In this document: in pieces, positions 50,726-58,473 of the stretch
Layout: every line of letters starts with the position of its first letter
Numbering within the stretch: the stretch's first letter is position 1
Source of the DNA: Flaviaesturariibacter aridisoli
GTDB taxonomy: Bacteria > Bacteroidota > Bacteroidia > Chitinophagales > Chitinophagaceae
Length of the DNA stretch: 64,000 nucleotides
NCBI RefSeq assembly: GCF_004343705.1
Contig: NZ_SKFH01000014.1
Location: forward strand, 1 to 64,000
Reading direction: 5' to 3'
The notes under the pieces: model-generated
What the model saw: the letters and a program-made list of their open reading frames with translations, nothing else
Told to the model about the DNA's origin: nothing
The model's database searches: none
Translations under genes and position numbers: made by a program

Positions 50726-51127
50726 TCAGTCCTGGTGCTCCTGGAGCATGGCGTCGCTCCACATCTCTTCGAGCTTGTAGAACTTCCGGGTTTCGGGGTT
50801 CATCACATGCACGACGATATTGACGAAGTCGAGCAGCACCCACTGGAGGTTTTGCCGGCCTTCGTGGTGGTACACGTATTCGCCGCATTCCTGCTTCACC
50901 AGGTCTTCCACGTTATCGGCGATGGCCCGTACCTGGGGGCCACTGGTAGCCTCGCAGATGATGAAAAAATCAGCTACGGCTTCGTCGATCTTGCGGAGGT
51001 CGAGGGAAACGATGTGTTCCCCTTTTTTATCGTGGATGGCCTTGAGTATGGTCTTGAAGAGTTTCGAATTCCGGGTCAATCGCGTCACGTTCTTCTTCCG
51101 GGCCGACAGGGCTGCTATTTGTTCCAA
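50726..51127 (-). CDS. rsfS: Ribosomal silencing factor RsfS
   Basis: This 133-residue protein binds ribosomal protein uL14 and blocks subunit joining when nutrients are low. The Oligomerisation/RsfS fold shows KGEHIVSLDLRKIDEAVADFFIICEATSG and a C-terminal WVLLDFVNIVVHVMNPETRKFYKLE. No in-frame ATG is present near the N-terminus, so TTG at 51127 (then EQIAALSARKK) is the probable start. It is 71 bp upstream of ftsH on the same strand and divergent from birA. Confidence 0.93.
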   Translation of the reverse strand: MEQIAALSARKKNVTRLTRNSKLFKTILKAIHDKKGEHIVSLDLRKIDEAVADFFIICEATSGPQVRAIADNVEDLVKQECGEYVYHHEGRQNLQWVLLDFVNIVVHVMNPETRKFYKLEEMWSDAMLQEHQD

Positions 51128-51190
51128 ATACGATCCTTTTTGTGTTAATAAAAATGCTGCTTATCCGGAAGGTACGCCGGCGAAGTGGAA

Positions 51191-51198
51191 TAGTTTTG
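51191..51198 (+). promoter_or_regulatory. Promoter -7 box for birA
   Basis: TAGTTTTG fits TAnnTTTG and is 17 bases from the TTG start at 51216. Confidence 0.55.
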
Positions 51199-51215
51199 CC
51201 AAAAATAAGTACAAA

Positions 51216-52016
51216 TTGCCACCCGCTCCGAAACACCTGGGCGCCTCTATCGTCGAACTACAGCAGGTAGACAGCACCAACAACTATGCCACCGCCCTGG
51301 CGCATGCGGGGTTGGCGGAGCACGGTACGGCCGTGCTGGCCCGCGAGCAGACGGCGGGCAAGGGACAGCGGCACAAAGGCTGGAGCGCGGCTCCCGGCGC
51401 CAACATCACGATGAGCCTCGTTTTGCAGCCGGCAGTGCTGTTCGGGAAAGAACCGGTCGCCCTGAGCGCCGCCGACGCCTTTCGCTTCAGCGCCGCCGTT
51501 GCCCTCGGCGTGCAGCGCTTTTTTGCCGCCCATGCCGGTGAAGAAACATTTGTTAAATGGCCCAACGACCTGTATTGGCGTGACAGAAAGGCAGGCGGCA
51601 TCCTCATTGAGAACATCCTGTCGGGCCCCGACTGGAAGTGGGCGGTGGTCGGCACCGGGATCAACATCAACCAATCCGACTTCGGCGACCTTTCCGGCCG
51701 GGCCGTTTCGCTGCGGCAGATCACCGGCCGCGACTGGGCTATCGATGCCCTGGCCCGTGAGCTCTGCGCAGCGCTGGAAGCTTCGCTGAGCCGGTTGGCC
51801 TCCGACCCGGCGGGGATCCTGGAAGACTACCACGCGGTGCTCTTTGCCAAAGGCGAAACGGTGCGTTTCCGCAAAGGCAGCCGGACCTTCAGCGCCGAAG
51901 TGCTGGGCGTCACCGACGACGGGCGCCTGCGGCTGTGGCATGGGCTGGAAGAAGCGTATGCGGTGGGGGAGGTGGAGTGGGTGTGGCCCCTCCCGCCCCT
52001 CCGGCCCATCCCCTAA
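51216..52016 (+). CDS. birA: Biotin--[acetyl-CoA-carboxylase] ligase
   Basis: This 266-residue ligase attaches biotin to carrier proteins. Motifs are QQVDSTNNYA (about 17), EQTAGKGQRHKGWSA (about 46), FVKWPNDLYWRDRKAGGILIE (about 112) and VGTGININQ (about 147). The N-terminal DNA-binding domain of the E. coli BirA repressor is missing, so it is a group I enzyme without repressor function. It has no ATG; TTG 51216 is the best start. The last residues (PLPPLRPIP) and the stop codon are encoded by a copy of the CCTTCCC/GGATGGG repeat, so its natural C-terminus has been replaced or extended by the repeat. Confidence 0.92.
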   Translation: MPPAPKHLGASIVELQQVDSTNNYATALAHAGLAEHGTAVLAREQTAGKGQRHKGWSAAPGANITMSLVLQPAVLFGKEPVALSAADAFRFSAAVALGVQRFFAAHAGEETFVKWPNDLYWRDRKAGGILIENILSGPDWKWAVVGTGININQSDFGDLSGRAVSLRQITGRDWAIDALARELCAALEASLSRLASDPAGILEDYHAVLFAKGETVRFRKGSRTFSAEVLGVTDDGRLRLWHGLEEAYAVGEVEWVWPLPPLRPIP

Positions 52017-52037
52017 CCCCTTCCCGAGGGGAAGGGG
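52003..52037. repeat. CCTTCCC/GGATGGG repeat, left arm of the DUF559 unit
   Basis: The 35 bases (GGCCCATCCCCTAACC...) are exactly complementary to 52581-52615. The birA stop codon lies inside this arm. Confidence 0.97.
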
Positions 52038-52057
52038 GACGCCTTTCCCTAAGCACG

Positions 52058-52444
52058 TTATGCTTCCAGGAGTTGTTCCTCTACCCAATTCAGTTGCTCC
52101 AGTACTTGTTCATTCGAAAACCGGATCACCTGGAAGCCCATAGCCTCCAGGCGCTTTGTACGCTCGGCGTCGGTTTCCATATGGTCCCGTTCCAGATGAA
52201 TGGACCCGTCTACCTCCACAATCAGCAGGTGCTGAAGACAGGCAAAATCAACGATGCTCGTACTGATGATGTATTGGCGGCGGAATTTAAATCCTGCCAG
52301 TCGCTTTCCTTTCAAGGCATTCCAAAGCTGCTTTTCCGCAGGGGTAGGATTCTGTCGATTGGCTTTGGCAAACTCTTGCAGCCGGCGATAGGTTTTGGGT
52401 TCGGCGCGGTAGTACTCGAAGCGATTCGGGTTGTAATAGTACAT
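52058..52444 (-). CDS. DUF559 domain nuclease-like protein
   Basis: This 128-residue protein belongs to DUF559, whose fold is that of Vsr-like and restriction-type endonucleases. The family layout is complete: AKANRQNPTPAEKQLWNAL (about 26), FKFRRQYIISTSIVDFACL (about 52), LIVEVDGSIHLER (about 73), DAERTKRLEAMGFQVIRFSN (about 92). The Asp of VDF, the Glu and Asp of EVDG and the His form the likely metal and catalytic site. It lies alone between exact inverted repeats (52003-52037 and 52581-52615), with a further repeat copy at 52514. It ends inside the unit, 21 bp from the left arm. Nuclease activity has not been shown for this protein. Confidence 0.92.
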   Translation of the reverse strand: MYYYNPNRFEYYRAEPKTYRRLQEFAKANRQNPTPAEKQLWNALKGKRLAGFKFRRQYIISTSIVDFACLQHLLIVEVDGSIHLERDHMETDAERTKRLEAMGFQVIRFSNEQVLEQLNWVEEQLLEA

Positions 52445-52513
52445 ACAGCAAACCTCAAAAGCCGGTCTGGTAGTTCCCGGTGAAAAACCTCAGTATTTGC
52501 GGTGAAAATTCCC

Positions 52514-52561
52514 GGCCCCTCCCGGCCCATCCTTCCGACCTCCTTCCCTTTGGGAAGGAGG
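52514..52561. repeat. CCTTCCC/GGATGGG repeat family, additional copy
   Basis: GGCCCATCC is followed by TTCCGA and the palindrome CCTCCTTCCC-ttt-GGGAAGGAGG. Its orientation is opposite to the neighbouring right arm at 52581, from which it is separated by 19 bp. Confidence 0.85.
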
Positions 52562-52580
52562 AACTGTTCCTTTAGCCATT

Positions 52581-52615
52581 CCCCTTCCCCTCGGGAAGGG
52601 GTTAGGGGATGGGCC
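52581..52615. repeat. CCTTCCC/GGATGGG repeat, right arm of the DUF559 unit
   Basis: The palindrome CCCCTTCCC-ctc-GGGAAGGGG is followed by TTAGGGGATGGGCC. All 35 bases match the complement of the left arm. The distance between arms is 543 bp. Confidence 0.97.
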
Positions 52616-52674
52616 GGGTTGGGCCGGCACGGGATGGGCTTCTTTTTGTATCTTAAGCTCCTAAACCCATCCGC

Positions 52675-53403
52675 ATGATCACCGACACCGCCTCCCTCCA
52701 CGAAGAGCTCCAGCGGCTGAATACGATTGTACGCCTGCTGGCCGACCGCAACCGCGAGCTCGAATCCGAACTGGACCGCTACCGGTCCGCTGCCGCCATT
52801 GGCAATGAGGGTGGGCGTGCTCCGGTCCGTCTTACTCCGGGCTTAAAAGAGGGTGGGAGTAACCAGGAGCGTCTTGCTCCGGCGGTAAATGGAGCTGGGA
52901 GTACGACACCGCGTCCTACTCCGAGCATTGATGGAGGTGGGAGTGAGCCTATGTGTCGTACTCCGGAGGTATATGCAGGCGGGAGTGATCAGGTCCGTCT
53001 TACTCCAACCGCCGGCCCGGGTGGGCGTGCACATGCGGAGGGTACTCCGATGCTCGCGCCCGCAAGCATGGAACTCCGCCCGGTTGCCCCGGTGCCGGTA
53101 CGGGCGCTGGCACCACTTCCTTCCGAAGCAGCGCTGATCAGGCTGCTGAAGCGTAACGGTATGGGCAACGTGCCCAACGACGGCGTTTGGCGGGCTGCCT
53201 GCCTGCTGCTTTGGGCGGCCCGCAACACGGGCCCCATCACCTATGCCGCCATCGGGGAACGCCTGCGCCTCAGCGAAGACGGGGTGTGCAAGCTGATCAT
53301 GTCGCTCCGGAAGCGAGGTCTTCTGGAGCGCAGCGGCTGGCAACGCCTGCGCGTGTCCGACCGCACGCTACAACTGCTGGAAGCCGCCAACGGTAACCCG
53401 TAA
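52675..53403 (+). CDS. Winged-helix protein with an in-frame 42-bp tandem repeat
   Basis: This 242-residue protein has a short N-terminal coiled coil (about 7-38; LHEELQRLNTIVRLLADRN), a repetitive linker (about 47-130), and a C-terminal winged-helix domain (about 145-240; PITYAAIGERLRLSEDGVCKLI, MSLRKRGLLERSGWQRLRV) that should bind DNA. The linker is six units of exactly 14 residues of the type GGSxxxRxTPxxxx. At DNA level GGGAGT or GGGCGT recurs at 52813, 52855, 52897, 52939, 52981 and 53023, each followed by a CTCC that can pair with it. The repeat looks like an intergenic repeat captured as coding sequence. TATCTTAA lies 25 bp upstream. Confidence 0.8.
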   Translation: MITDTASLHEELQRLNTIVRLLADRNRELESELDRYRSAAAIGNEGGRAPVRLTPGLKEGGSNQERLAPAVNGAGSTTPRPTPSIDGGGSEPMCRTPEVYAGGSDQVRLTPTAGPGGRAHAEGTPMLAPASMELRPVAPVPVRALAPLPSEAALIRLLKRNGMGNVPNDGVWRAACLLLWAARNTGPITYAAIGERLRLSEDGVCKLIMSLRKRGLLERSGWQRLRVSDRTLQLLEAANGNP

Positions 53404-53460
53404 GCCGGGGCAAAGGCATTCAGGATTCACGATTGATGATTCAGGAGTGCTGCCGCCCGG

Positions 53461-53468
53461 TATCTTTA
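53461..53468 (+). promoter_or_regulatory. Promoter -7 box four bases from a start codon
   Basis: TATCTTTA (one mismatch to TAnnTTTG), then GCCC and the ATG at 53473. Confidence 0.5.
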
Positions 53469-53472
53469 GCCC

Positions 53473-54135
53473 ATGACCAACCGCATCCTCCTGCTCTTCT
53501 ACGTACTGCTTGGAGCCTGTACCCCACCGTCGGCGCAGGACCGCTTCGCGGGCAACTGGTACAGCTTTTCCCGCAACCGCCTCCTGCGCTTTACCATTGG
53601 TGCCGACAGTATTGTCAACCAGCTCCTGACCTTCGATCTCGTGCCGCTGACGCAGCGCGAGGTATACCGGCAGGCCATGGCCATCGAAAGCCGGCGCACC
53701 GAGGGGGATTGCCTGCTGCTGCAGCTCGCCGAAAAGCGGGCGGACAGCATGCGGCGTTTTCCCGGCCGCTTTTGCTTCCGCGAGGGGGGGCTCGAATTCG
53801 GCAACGACAGCACGACGCCCGGCATCGCCTTTATCAACGAAGCGGAGTTGCAGCGCATGCGGCGCCTGCCCCCGGTAGACAGCATGGATGCCGCCGGCCT
53901 GGGGCGCTACGTGAAAGCAGTAATGTCAGAGAAAGCCCGGCTCGATCGCCTGTCGAAAGGCGGCAGCTCCGCCCACGACGTGCTTTACTTCGCTTACCAC
54001 CGCCTTCGCCTGGCGATGGCCGAAGCGGGCTACAGCCCGCTGTACCGCGACGCGCCATTCGAGGCGATGCTCCGGCGCTTTCAGTCGGATCCCGAATCCG
54101 CCGGATTGGTGCGGCAATTACTGCAGGAAGATTAA
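53473..54135 (+). CDS. Putative lipoprotein of unknown function
   Basis: This 220-residue protein has a lipobox LLGAC at about residue 15, so it is probably lipid-anchored in the envelope. No domain was recognised. The first half has WYSFSRNRLLRFTIGAD and looks beta-rich, while the second half (SEKARLDRLSKGGSSAHDVLYFAYHRLRLAMAE) is helical. Codon use matches its neighbours. It is convergent with the lipoprotein gene ending at 54186, with a GTGAGGC-type word arm between them. Confidence 0.75.
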   Translation: MTNRILLLFYVLLGACTPPSAQDRFAGNWYSFSRNRLLRFTIGADSIVNQLLTFDLVPLTQREVYRQAMAIESRRTEGDCLLLQLAEKRADSMRRFPGRFCFREGGLEFGNDSTTPGIAFINEAELQRMRRLPPVDSMDAAGLGRYVKAVMSEKARLDRLSKGGSSAHDVLYFAYHRLRLAMAEAGYSPLYRDAPFEAMLRRFQSDPESAGLVRQLLQED

Positions 54136-54138
54136 TGC

Positions 54139-54183
54139 CGCTCACGCCTCACGCCTCACGGCTCACGGCTCACGCCTCACGCT
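54139..54183. repeat. Single arm of GTGAGGC-type words
   Basis: CTCACGC, CTCACGG and related words repeat six times in tandem. No complementary arm was found close by; the stop codons of two convergent genes border it. Confidence 0.85.
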
Positions 54184-54185
54184 GC

Positions 54186-54620
54186 TTATAGCTTCACGAA
54201 ACGATCTACGACTTCTTCGCGCTGGCGATAGGTCAGTTCCAGCGTGCTGCCGCTGACGCGGTAAGGTACATCTGCTGTAGCGCTGTTGCCCGTCAGGTGT
54301 AAAACGCCGGGCGTACGCTCTTCATAGGCATAGAACTGCGAGAGGTAGGGGTGATCGCCGGGGAACAGCTTGCCGCTCTGGAACTTGACCACGCTTTGCG
54401 GCGAAGCCGGTTGCCAGTATTGGTTACCATCACCACGGTTGTAGCGCGTCTCGGTGCGGCGCCAGTTGCCCTCCAGGTCAGCTACCGCAGAAGTGCGGGC
54501 CGTGGAAGCAACGGTCGTCGTCGCGCCGGCGTCGCTGCCGGCGGTATTCATGTCTTCGAGGGTCGACTCCTTGCTGCAGCTCAGAACGGCCACCGCCAGG
54601 AAGGGAAGTAGTTTACGCAT
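54186..54620 (-). CDS. Putative lipocalin-like lipoprotein
   Basis: This 144-residue protein has a signal MRKLLPFLAVAVLSC with a lipobox-like cysteine at residue 15. After a Thr/Ala-rich linker (about 25-47), LEGNWRRTETRYNRGDG and VLHLTGNSATADVPYRVSGSTLELTYR resemble the short lipocalin-like domains common in Bacteroidota lipoproteins. The cargo is unknown. The upstream region 54621-54767 is A+T-rich and shared with the divergent glycosyltransferase gene. Confidence 0.75.
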   Translation of the reverse strand: MRKLLPFLAVAVLSCSKESTLEDMNTAGSDAGATTTVASTARTSAVADLEGNWRRTETRYNRGDGNQYWQPASPQSVVKFQSGKLFPGDHPYLSQFYAYEERTPGVLHLTGNSATADVPYRVSGSTLELTYRQREEVVDRFVKL

Positions 54621-54767
54621 AGGTTAGACTTTATACGTATCCAGCAAACAAAAACTATGTAAAAATTCATTTTAAGCCGGGCCTTACCCCGGTTTGGGGC
54701 AAAAAGGCGCAGAATTTGTTAAAGAAAACTTACTCCCGAAACAAACCTTTGCCCAACCGACCTGCCT

Positions 54768-55799
54768 ATGTCCGCTAAACGCCGCATCTACCTGTATCCC
54801 CAGACCCCATTTGGTCGCACAGAAGGCGCCAATGATTACCTTGATCGCTTGCGCGACGCGCTGAATGGCCCTTTCCACGTCATCAACGAACCCACGACCC
54901 ACGGTTTGTTCGACCTCGCGCGGCGGCTGCCCCAGACCGATATCGTATACTTCAACTGGATCGAAGACCTCGCAGACAAGCGCTTCGGCTACCTGCAGCT
55001 GGCCCTGTTGCCGCTGCTGCTTTTATGGTGCCGCCTGAGCGGCAAGCAGGTCGTCTGGTTCGTGCACAATACCATTTCGCACAGCAGGCATCACTGGCGC
55101 GCAAAGCGTTTTACCGCTGCCCTGATGCGGCGCTTTGCCCATACCGTGCTGGCCCATGCCTCCGAAGCCGCGCAGGTAACGGGCCGCCGCCCCGTGGCCG
55201 TATGCGACCACCCGATGCCGGCCTTTACGCCCGTGCCGGCAGCCACACCCCGCTGGGACGTTGTGCTCTGGGGCTCGGTGAGTCCCTACAAAGGCATACT
55301 CGAATTCGTGCGCCTGCACGCGGCGCGCCCCGAACTGCGGGAAGTAAAGGTGCTGGTGGCCGGCCGCTTTTCATCGCCGGAATTATACGAAACGGTACGG
55401 GCGGCAGCAGGCCCGAATGTGACGCTGCGCAACGAACTGATCGCTGAAAAAGAATTGCCGCAGCTGCTGGCGCAAAGCCGCTATGCACTCTTTGCCTACA
55501 AGTCCGCTTCCGTGCTCGGCTCGGCGGCGCTGTGCCGCACGCTGGGTTTTGGCAAGACGGTCATCGGCCCCGACTGCGGCGCCTTCCGCGCGCTCGCTGC
55601 CCGCGGGCTGCTGTATAGCCACCGCAACGACGACGAGCTATGCGCGCTCCTGCAGCAGTTGCAGGCGGAGCCGCGTTACGTGGACACGGAAGCGCTCGAA
55701 ACCTATGCCGCCGAAAACGGATGGAGCCACTTCGCCGCCTTTTTGCAGGAGCAGCTCGATGTGCCCGCGGGCCGCGCCCTGGGTTTTGTGTTACGCTGA
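54768..55799 (+). CDS. Glycosyltransferase, GT-B fold
   Basis: This 343-residue protein is probably a sugar transferase of the family 1/4 type. The N-terminal half has VVWFVHNTISHSRHHWRAKR and ANDYLDRLRDALNG; the C-terminal half has VVLWGSVSPYKGILEFVRL, a typical donor-domain start, and LAQSRYALFAYKSASVLGSAALCRTLGFGKTVIGPDCGAF, where the E-x7-E nucleotide-sugar motif would normally lie. That motif is not clear, so the donor is uncertain. AACCTTTG at 54744 may be a promoter. The 3' end overlaps the convergent peroxiredoxin gene by nine bases. Confidence 0.8.
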   Translation: MSAKRRIYLYPQTPFGRTEGANDYLDRLRDALNGPFHVINEPTTHGLFDLARRLPQTDIVYFNWIEDLADKRFGYLQLALLPLLLLWCRLSGKQVVWFVHNTISHSRHHWRAKRFTAALMRRFAHTVLAHASEAAQVTGRRPVAVCDHPMPAFTPVPAATPRWDVVLWGSVSPYKGILEFVRLHAARPELREVKVLVAGRFSSPELYETVRAAAGPNVTLRNELIAEKELPQLLAQSRYALFAYKSASVLGSAALCRTLGFGKTVIGPDCGAFRALAARGLLYSHRNDDELCALLQQLQAEPRYVDTEALETYAAENGWSHFAAFLQEQLDVPAGRALGFVLR

Positions 55800-56252
55800 C
55801 TTCAGGATCTCCTCGGCGTGCTGCTTGTTGCGCGGGCGCAGGAAGATCTTCGCGATCACGCCTTTCTCGTCGATCACGAAGGTGGTGCGGTGCAGGCCGA
55901 TGACGGTGTTGCCGTACATGTTCTTCTCGCCCCACACCCCGTATTTTTCAATGATGCTGCGCTTCGGGTCGGCGAGGAGCGGGAAGGGGAGGCTGAACTT
56001 TTCCCCGAACTTTTTGTGCGAGGCCACGTCGTCGGGGCTGATGCCGATCACCTGGTAGCCATGCTGCTTCAGCAGGGAGTAGTTGTCGCGCAGGTTGCAG
56101 CTTTGCACCGTGCACACCGGCGTGTCGTCGGCCGGGTAGAAATACAACACCACTTTTTGTCCCTTGAAATCGGAAAGAGCTACTTTGTTGCCGTTCTGAT
56201 CGGGGGCGGAGAACGAAGGGGCTTTGTCGCCGGCTTTTAAATGGGTTGCCAT
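55791..56252 (-). CDS. bcp: Thioredoxin-dependent peroxiredoxin, Bcp type
   Basis: This 153-residue peroxiredoxin reduces peroxides. The start at 56252 is MATHLKAGDKAPSFSAPDQNG. The peroxidatic cysteine lies in YFYPADDTPVCTVQSCNLRD near residue 46, and the second cysteine five residues later (SC) matches the Bcp pattern; the usual TPGCT is TPVCT here. A TACCTTCG box at 56294-56301 may drive it. The gene ends within the last codons of the convergent glycosyltransferase gene. Confidence 0.93.
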   Translation of the reverse strand: MATHLKAGDKAPSFSAPDQNGNKVALSDFKGQKVVLYFYPADDTPVCTVQSCNLRDNYSLLKQHGYQVIGISPDDVASHKKFGEKFSLPFPLLADPKRSIIEKYGVWGEKNMYGNTVIGLHRTTFVIDEKGVIAKIFLRPRNKQHAEEILKSA

Positions 56253-56261
56253 GAACAGTTT

Positions 56262-56379
56262 TTCGTTTGAAGTTTGAAGTTTAGCGTTGGGCGCGAAGGT
56301 ACATGGGGCGCTCGCAATGACGGCGCCAGGCCGTCGCGCAATGCAACGCTTCAACCGTTCACCGCTCATGGCTCCGTTC
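56262..56379. repeat. Spacer with TTTGAAG words and CTCGCAATGACG repeat
   Basis: TTTGAAGTTTGAAGTTT at 56268-56283 is a short tandem word. CGCTCGCAATGACGGCGC at about 56308 belongs to the CGTCATTGCGAG family seen at 47012-47140. No gene is present. Confidence 0.7.
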
Positions 56380-58035
56380 TCAACGCGTCACCGTCCACGT
56401 CTTCACCGTCACGTTTCCGGCTTCGTCTTCCACCGTCACTTTCAGTTCGTGCGTGCCTTCGGGAAAATGTTCGTCAAACGTATAGAGCCAGCTTTTGCCC
56501 TTATCGTTGGAGCAGCGCAGCCACTGGCTGTCCACCTCGAGGCGGAAGGAGCGGATGACGTCGAGGTTGTCGTGCGGTACAAAGAGGAGCGAGCCGCGGC
56601 CGCGCAGGTTCGCGGGCGGCGTGTTCACCGTAGGCGGCTCGCTGTCCACCAGCAGCTGGTAGGTGCCGAACTGCCGGAATCTGGCCATCGCCCAGCCGGC
56701 GTTCCAGCGGGCGCGCTGCACGAACGTGCGGGTGCCGACTTTGTTGCGGATGACGGCGCGGGCGCTGCGGGCGGCGTCCATCGTAGCGGCCGGGCGGATG
56801 CGCACCGTTACCGAATCGTGGGCGGGCACACCCTTGGGCAGGAAACTATATAGCGGCGAGGCCGCACCGGCCGTAAAGGCGTCGCTGCTGCCGAATGCCA
56901 CGGCCACCGTATCGTACACGGTGCGGTCGGTGGTATATAGCTCGAAGTCGGGCCGCTCGAATATGTTGACGTTGTTGGGCAGGAAGCGCTCGCCATCGGC
57001 GGCCTCGTTGCTGCGGGCCAGCGCCGGGTCATACTGCAGGCGCAGGCCCCGGCGGGTGACGTTGCCGGCGGCGTCTTCCGCCTCGATCAGCACCTCGTGA
57101 ACGGCCTCGTCGTCGAGGTGCACGGTGCCGTCGCCATTGTACACGTGGTAGCCCACGCTCGTGGCGCCGGGCAGCGGTGTGAGGTGCTGCAGGTCGGGGC
57201 CGCCGGCCGAGTGGTAGCGGTAGTCGAGCTGCGCATTGATGAGGCGGGTATCGTTATAGGAAATGTTGTCGAGCACGAACTCCGACACCTTGCTGCCATC
57301 GGCCAGCAGGCGGGCCGAATAGGTGCCGTTGGGGTTGTTGGAGCCGCTGAAGCGGTCGGTGGTGCCGATGGCGAACGACACACGCCGCGACCCGACGCGG
57401 ATGAGGGTGCCGGCGCTCACGTATTGCGGCGTTTGCGCCCAGGTGCTGCGCGTGCGGTCGTAGAGCGCGATCCGGTTGATGGATGGCGGCACGGCGTCGG
57501 CGATCGGCATCCCGAAGAGGAGGGGATTCAGGCAGTTTTCGGTTTTGGAATCGCGGATCTCGAAGTGCACGTGCGGCCCCTGCGAGGCGCCGGTGGAACC
57601 GCTCAGCGCGAGATACTGGCCCTTATGCACCGGGAATTGGTTCGGCTCGGGCACAAAGTCGCCGGCCCAGCTTTCGCGGGCGTATTGCTGGCTTTTGACC
57701 CAGGCCGCCAGCTCGGGGAAAAAGGCGTTGAGGTGCGCGTAGAGCGTCGTGTAGCCGTTGGGATGGGCGATGTAAATGGCCTGGCCGAAGCCGCCGGGCT
57801 CGATGCCCACGCGGGCCACGTAGCCATCGGCGGCGGCGTACACGGGCAGGTTGACGCGTTGCTGCGTGCGGATGTCGAGCCCCATATGCCAGTGGTTGGC
57901 GCGGATCTCGCCGAAATTGGCCACCAGCTGGAGGGGAATATCGAGCGGGTTGCGGAAATAGTTCTGCGGGTATTGCTGGGCGGCTGCCGGCAGGGCAGCC
58001 GCGAGCAGGAGGGCGGGTAGTGTTCTTCTCTTCAT
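56380..58035 (-). CDS. M23 family metallopeptidase, exported
   Basis: This 551-residue periplasmic or surface protein has a signal peptide ending LPAAAQ near residue 19. The M23 domain comes first (about 30-180) with HMGLDI near residue 50, TLYAHLNAFFP, and GPHVHFEIRD near residue 154, so all metal and catalytic histidines are present. The remaining 370 residues are beta-rich, with VEDEAGNVTVKTWTV at the end, and may be Ig-like modules for wall or surface binding. The reverse order of domains (enzyme first) differs from the M23 protein at 40094. Confidence 0.9.
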   Translation of the reverse strand: MKRRTLPALLLAAALPAAAQQYPQNYFRNPLDIPLQLVANFGEIRANHWHMGLDIRTQQRVNLPVYAAADGYVARVGIEPGGFGQAIYIAHPNGYTTLYAHLNAFFPELAAWVKSQQYARESWAGDFVPEPNQFPVHKGQYLALSGSTGASQGPHVHFEIRDSKTENCLNPLLFGMPIADAVPPSINRIALYDRTRSTWAQTPQYVSAGTLIRVGSRRVSFAIGTTDRFSGSNNPNGTYSARLLADGSKVSEFVLDNISYNDTRLINAQLDYRYHSAGGPDLQHLTPLPGATSVGYHVYNGDGTVHLDDEAVHEVLIEAEDAAGNVTRRGLRLQYDPALARSNEAADGERFLPNNVNIFERPDFELYTTDRTVYDTVAVAFGSSDAFTAGAASPLYSFLPKGVPAHDSVTVRIRPAATMDAARSARAVIRNKVGTRTFVQRARWNAGWAMARFRQFGTYQLLVDSEPPTVNTPPANLRGRGSLLFVPHDNLDVIRSFRLEVDSQWLRCSNDKGKSWLYTFDEHFPEGTHELKVTVEDEAGNVTVKTWTVTR

Positions 58036-58122
58036 CGTGGGGGAATGGCCTAGCCGTAAATCAATCTTCGTACCGGCAAAACTCGGGGAATAATTCTTGC
58101 AGCGCTTTCCAAAAACGATTTT

Positions 58123-58473
58123 ATGTCAGTCTCCAACAAGCACCTCGCTACCTTCCTGCTGGGCGCCGCCGCGGCTTTCGGCGCTTACAAGTACGCCAAC
58201 CTGAGCGACGAGGAGAAGGAAAAGCTCGCCGCCTCGCTGAAAGAAAAGGCCGGTAAGCTGAAAGATACCGCCCTCAACGCCGAAGACAAGGCGGTGGACT
58301 ACTTCAACGAACTGAAGACGAAAGGCGCCGACGCCTTCAAGGATTACATGCCCAAGGTGGAATCCTTCTTCGAGGAATTGTTCGGCAAGACCAAAGGCGA
58401 CACTTCCGCCGCCGCTTCCCCTACCGGCGCCGCCGGCACTGCGGGTGGACAAACGGGGAACATGGGCGAATGA
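58123..58473 (+). CDS. Small YtxH-like membrane-anchored protein
   Basis: This 116-residue protein has a short hydrophobic N-terminus (ATFLLGAAAAFGAYKYAN, about 8-25), a charged amphipathic helix (about 26-85; SDEEKEKLAASLKEKAGKLK) and a low-complexity Ala/Gly/Thr tail. It resembles YtxH-type general stress proteins. A smaller protein of the same plan follows at 58668. The membrane anchor and helical stalk are read from the sequence; the stress role is inference. Confidence 0.8.
   Translation: MSVSNKHLATFLLGAAAAFGAYKYANLSDEEKEKLAASLKEKAGKLKDTALNAEDKAVDYFNELKTKGADAFKDYMPKVESFFEELFGKTKGDTSAAASPTGAAGTAGGQTGNMGE

Noticed and set aside
50655-50888. N-terminal extension of FtsH
   Set aside because: It is antisense to rsfS and has no FtsH-like sequence; MAQEPYNKD at 50654 fits the family.
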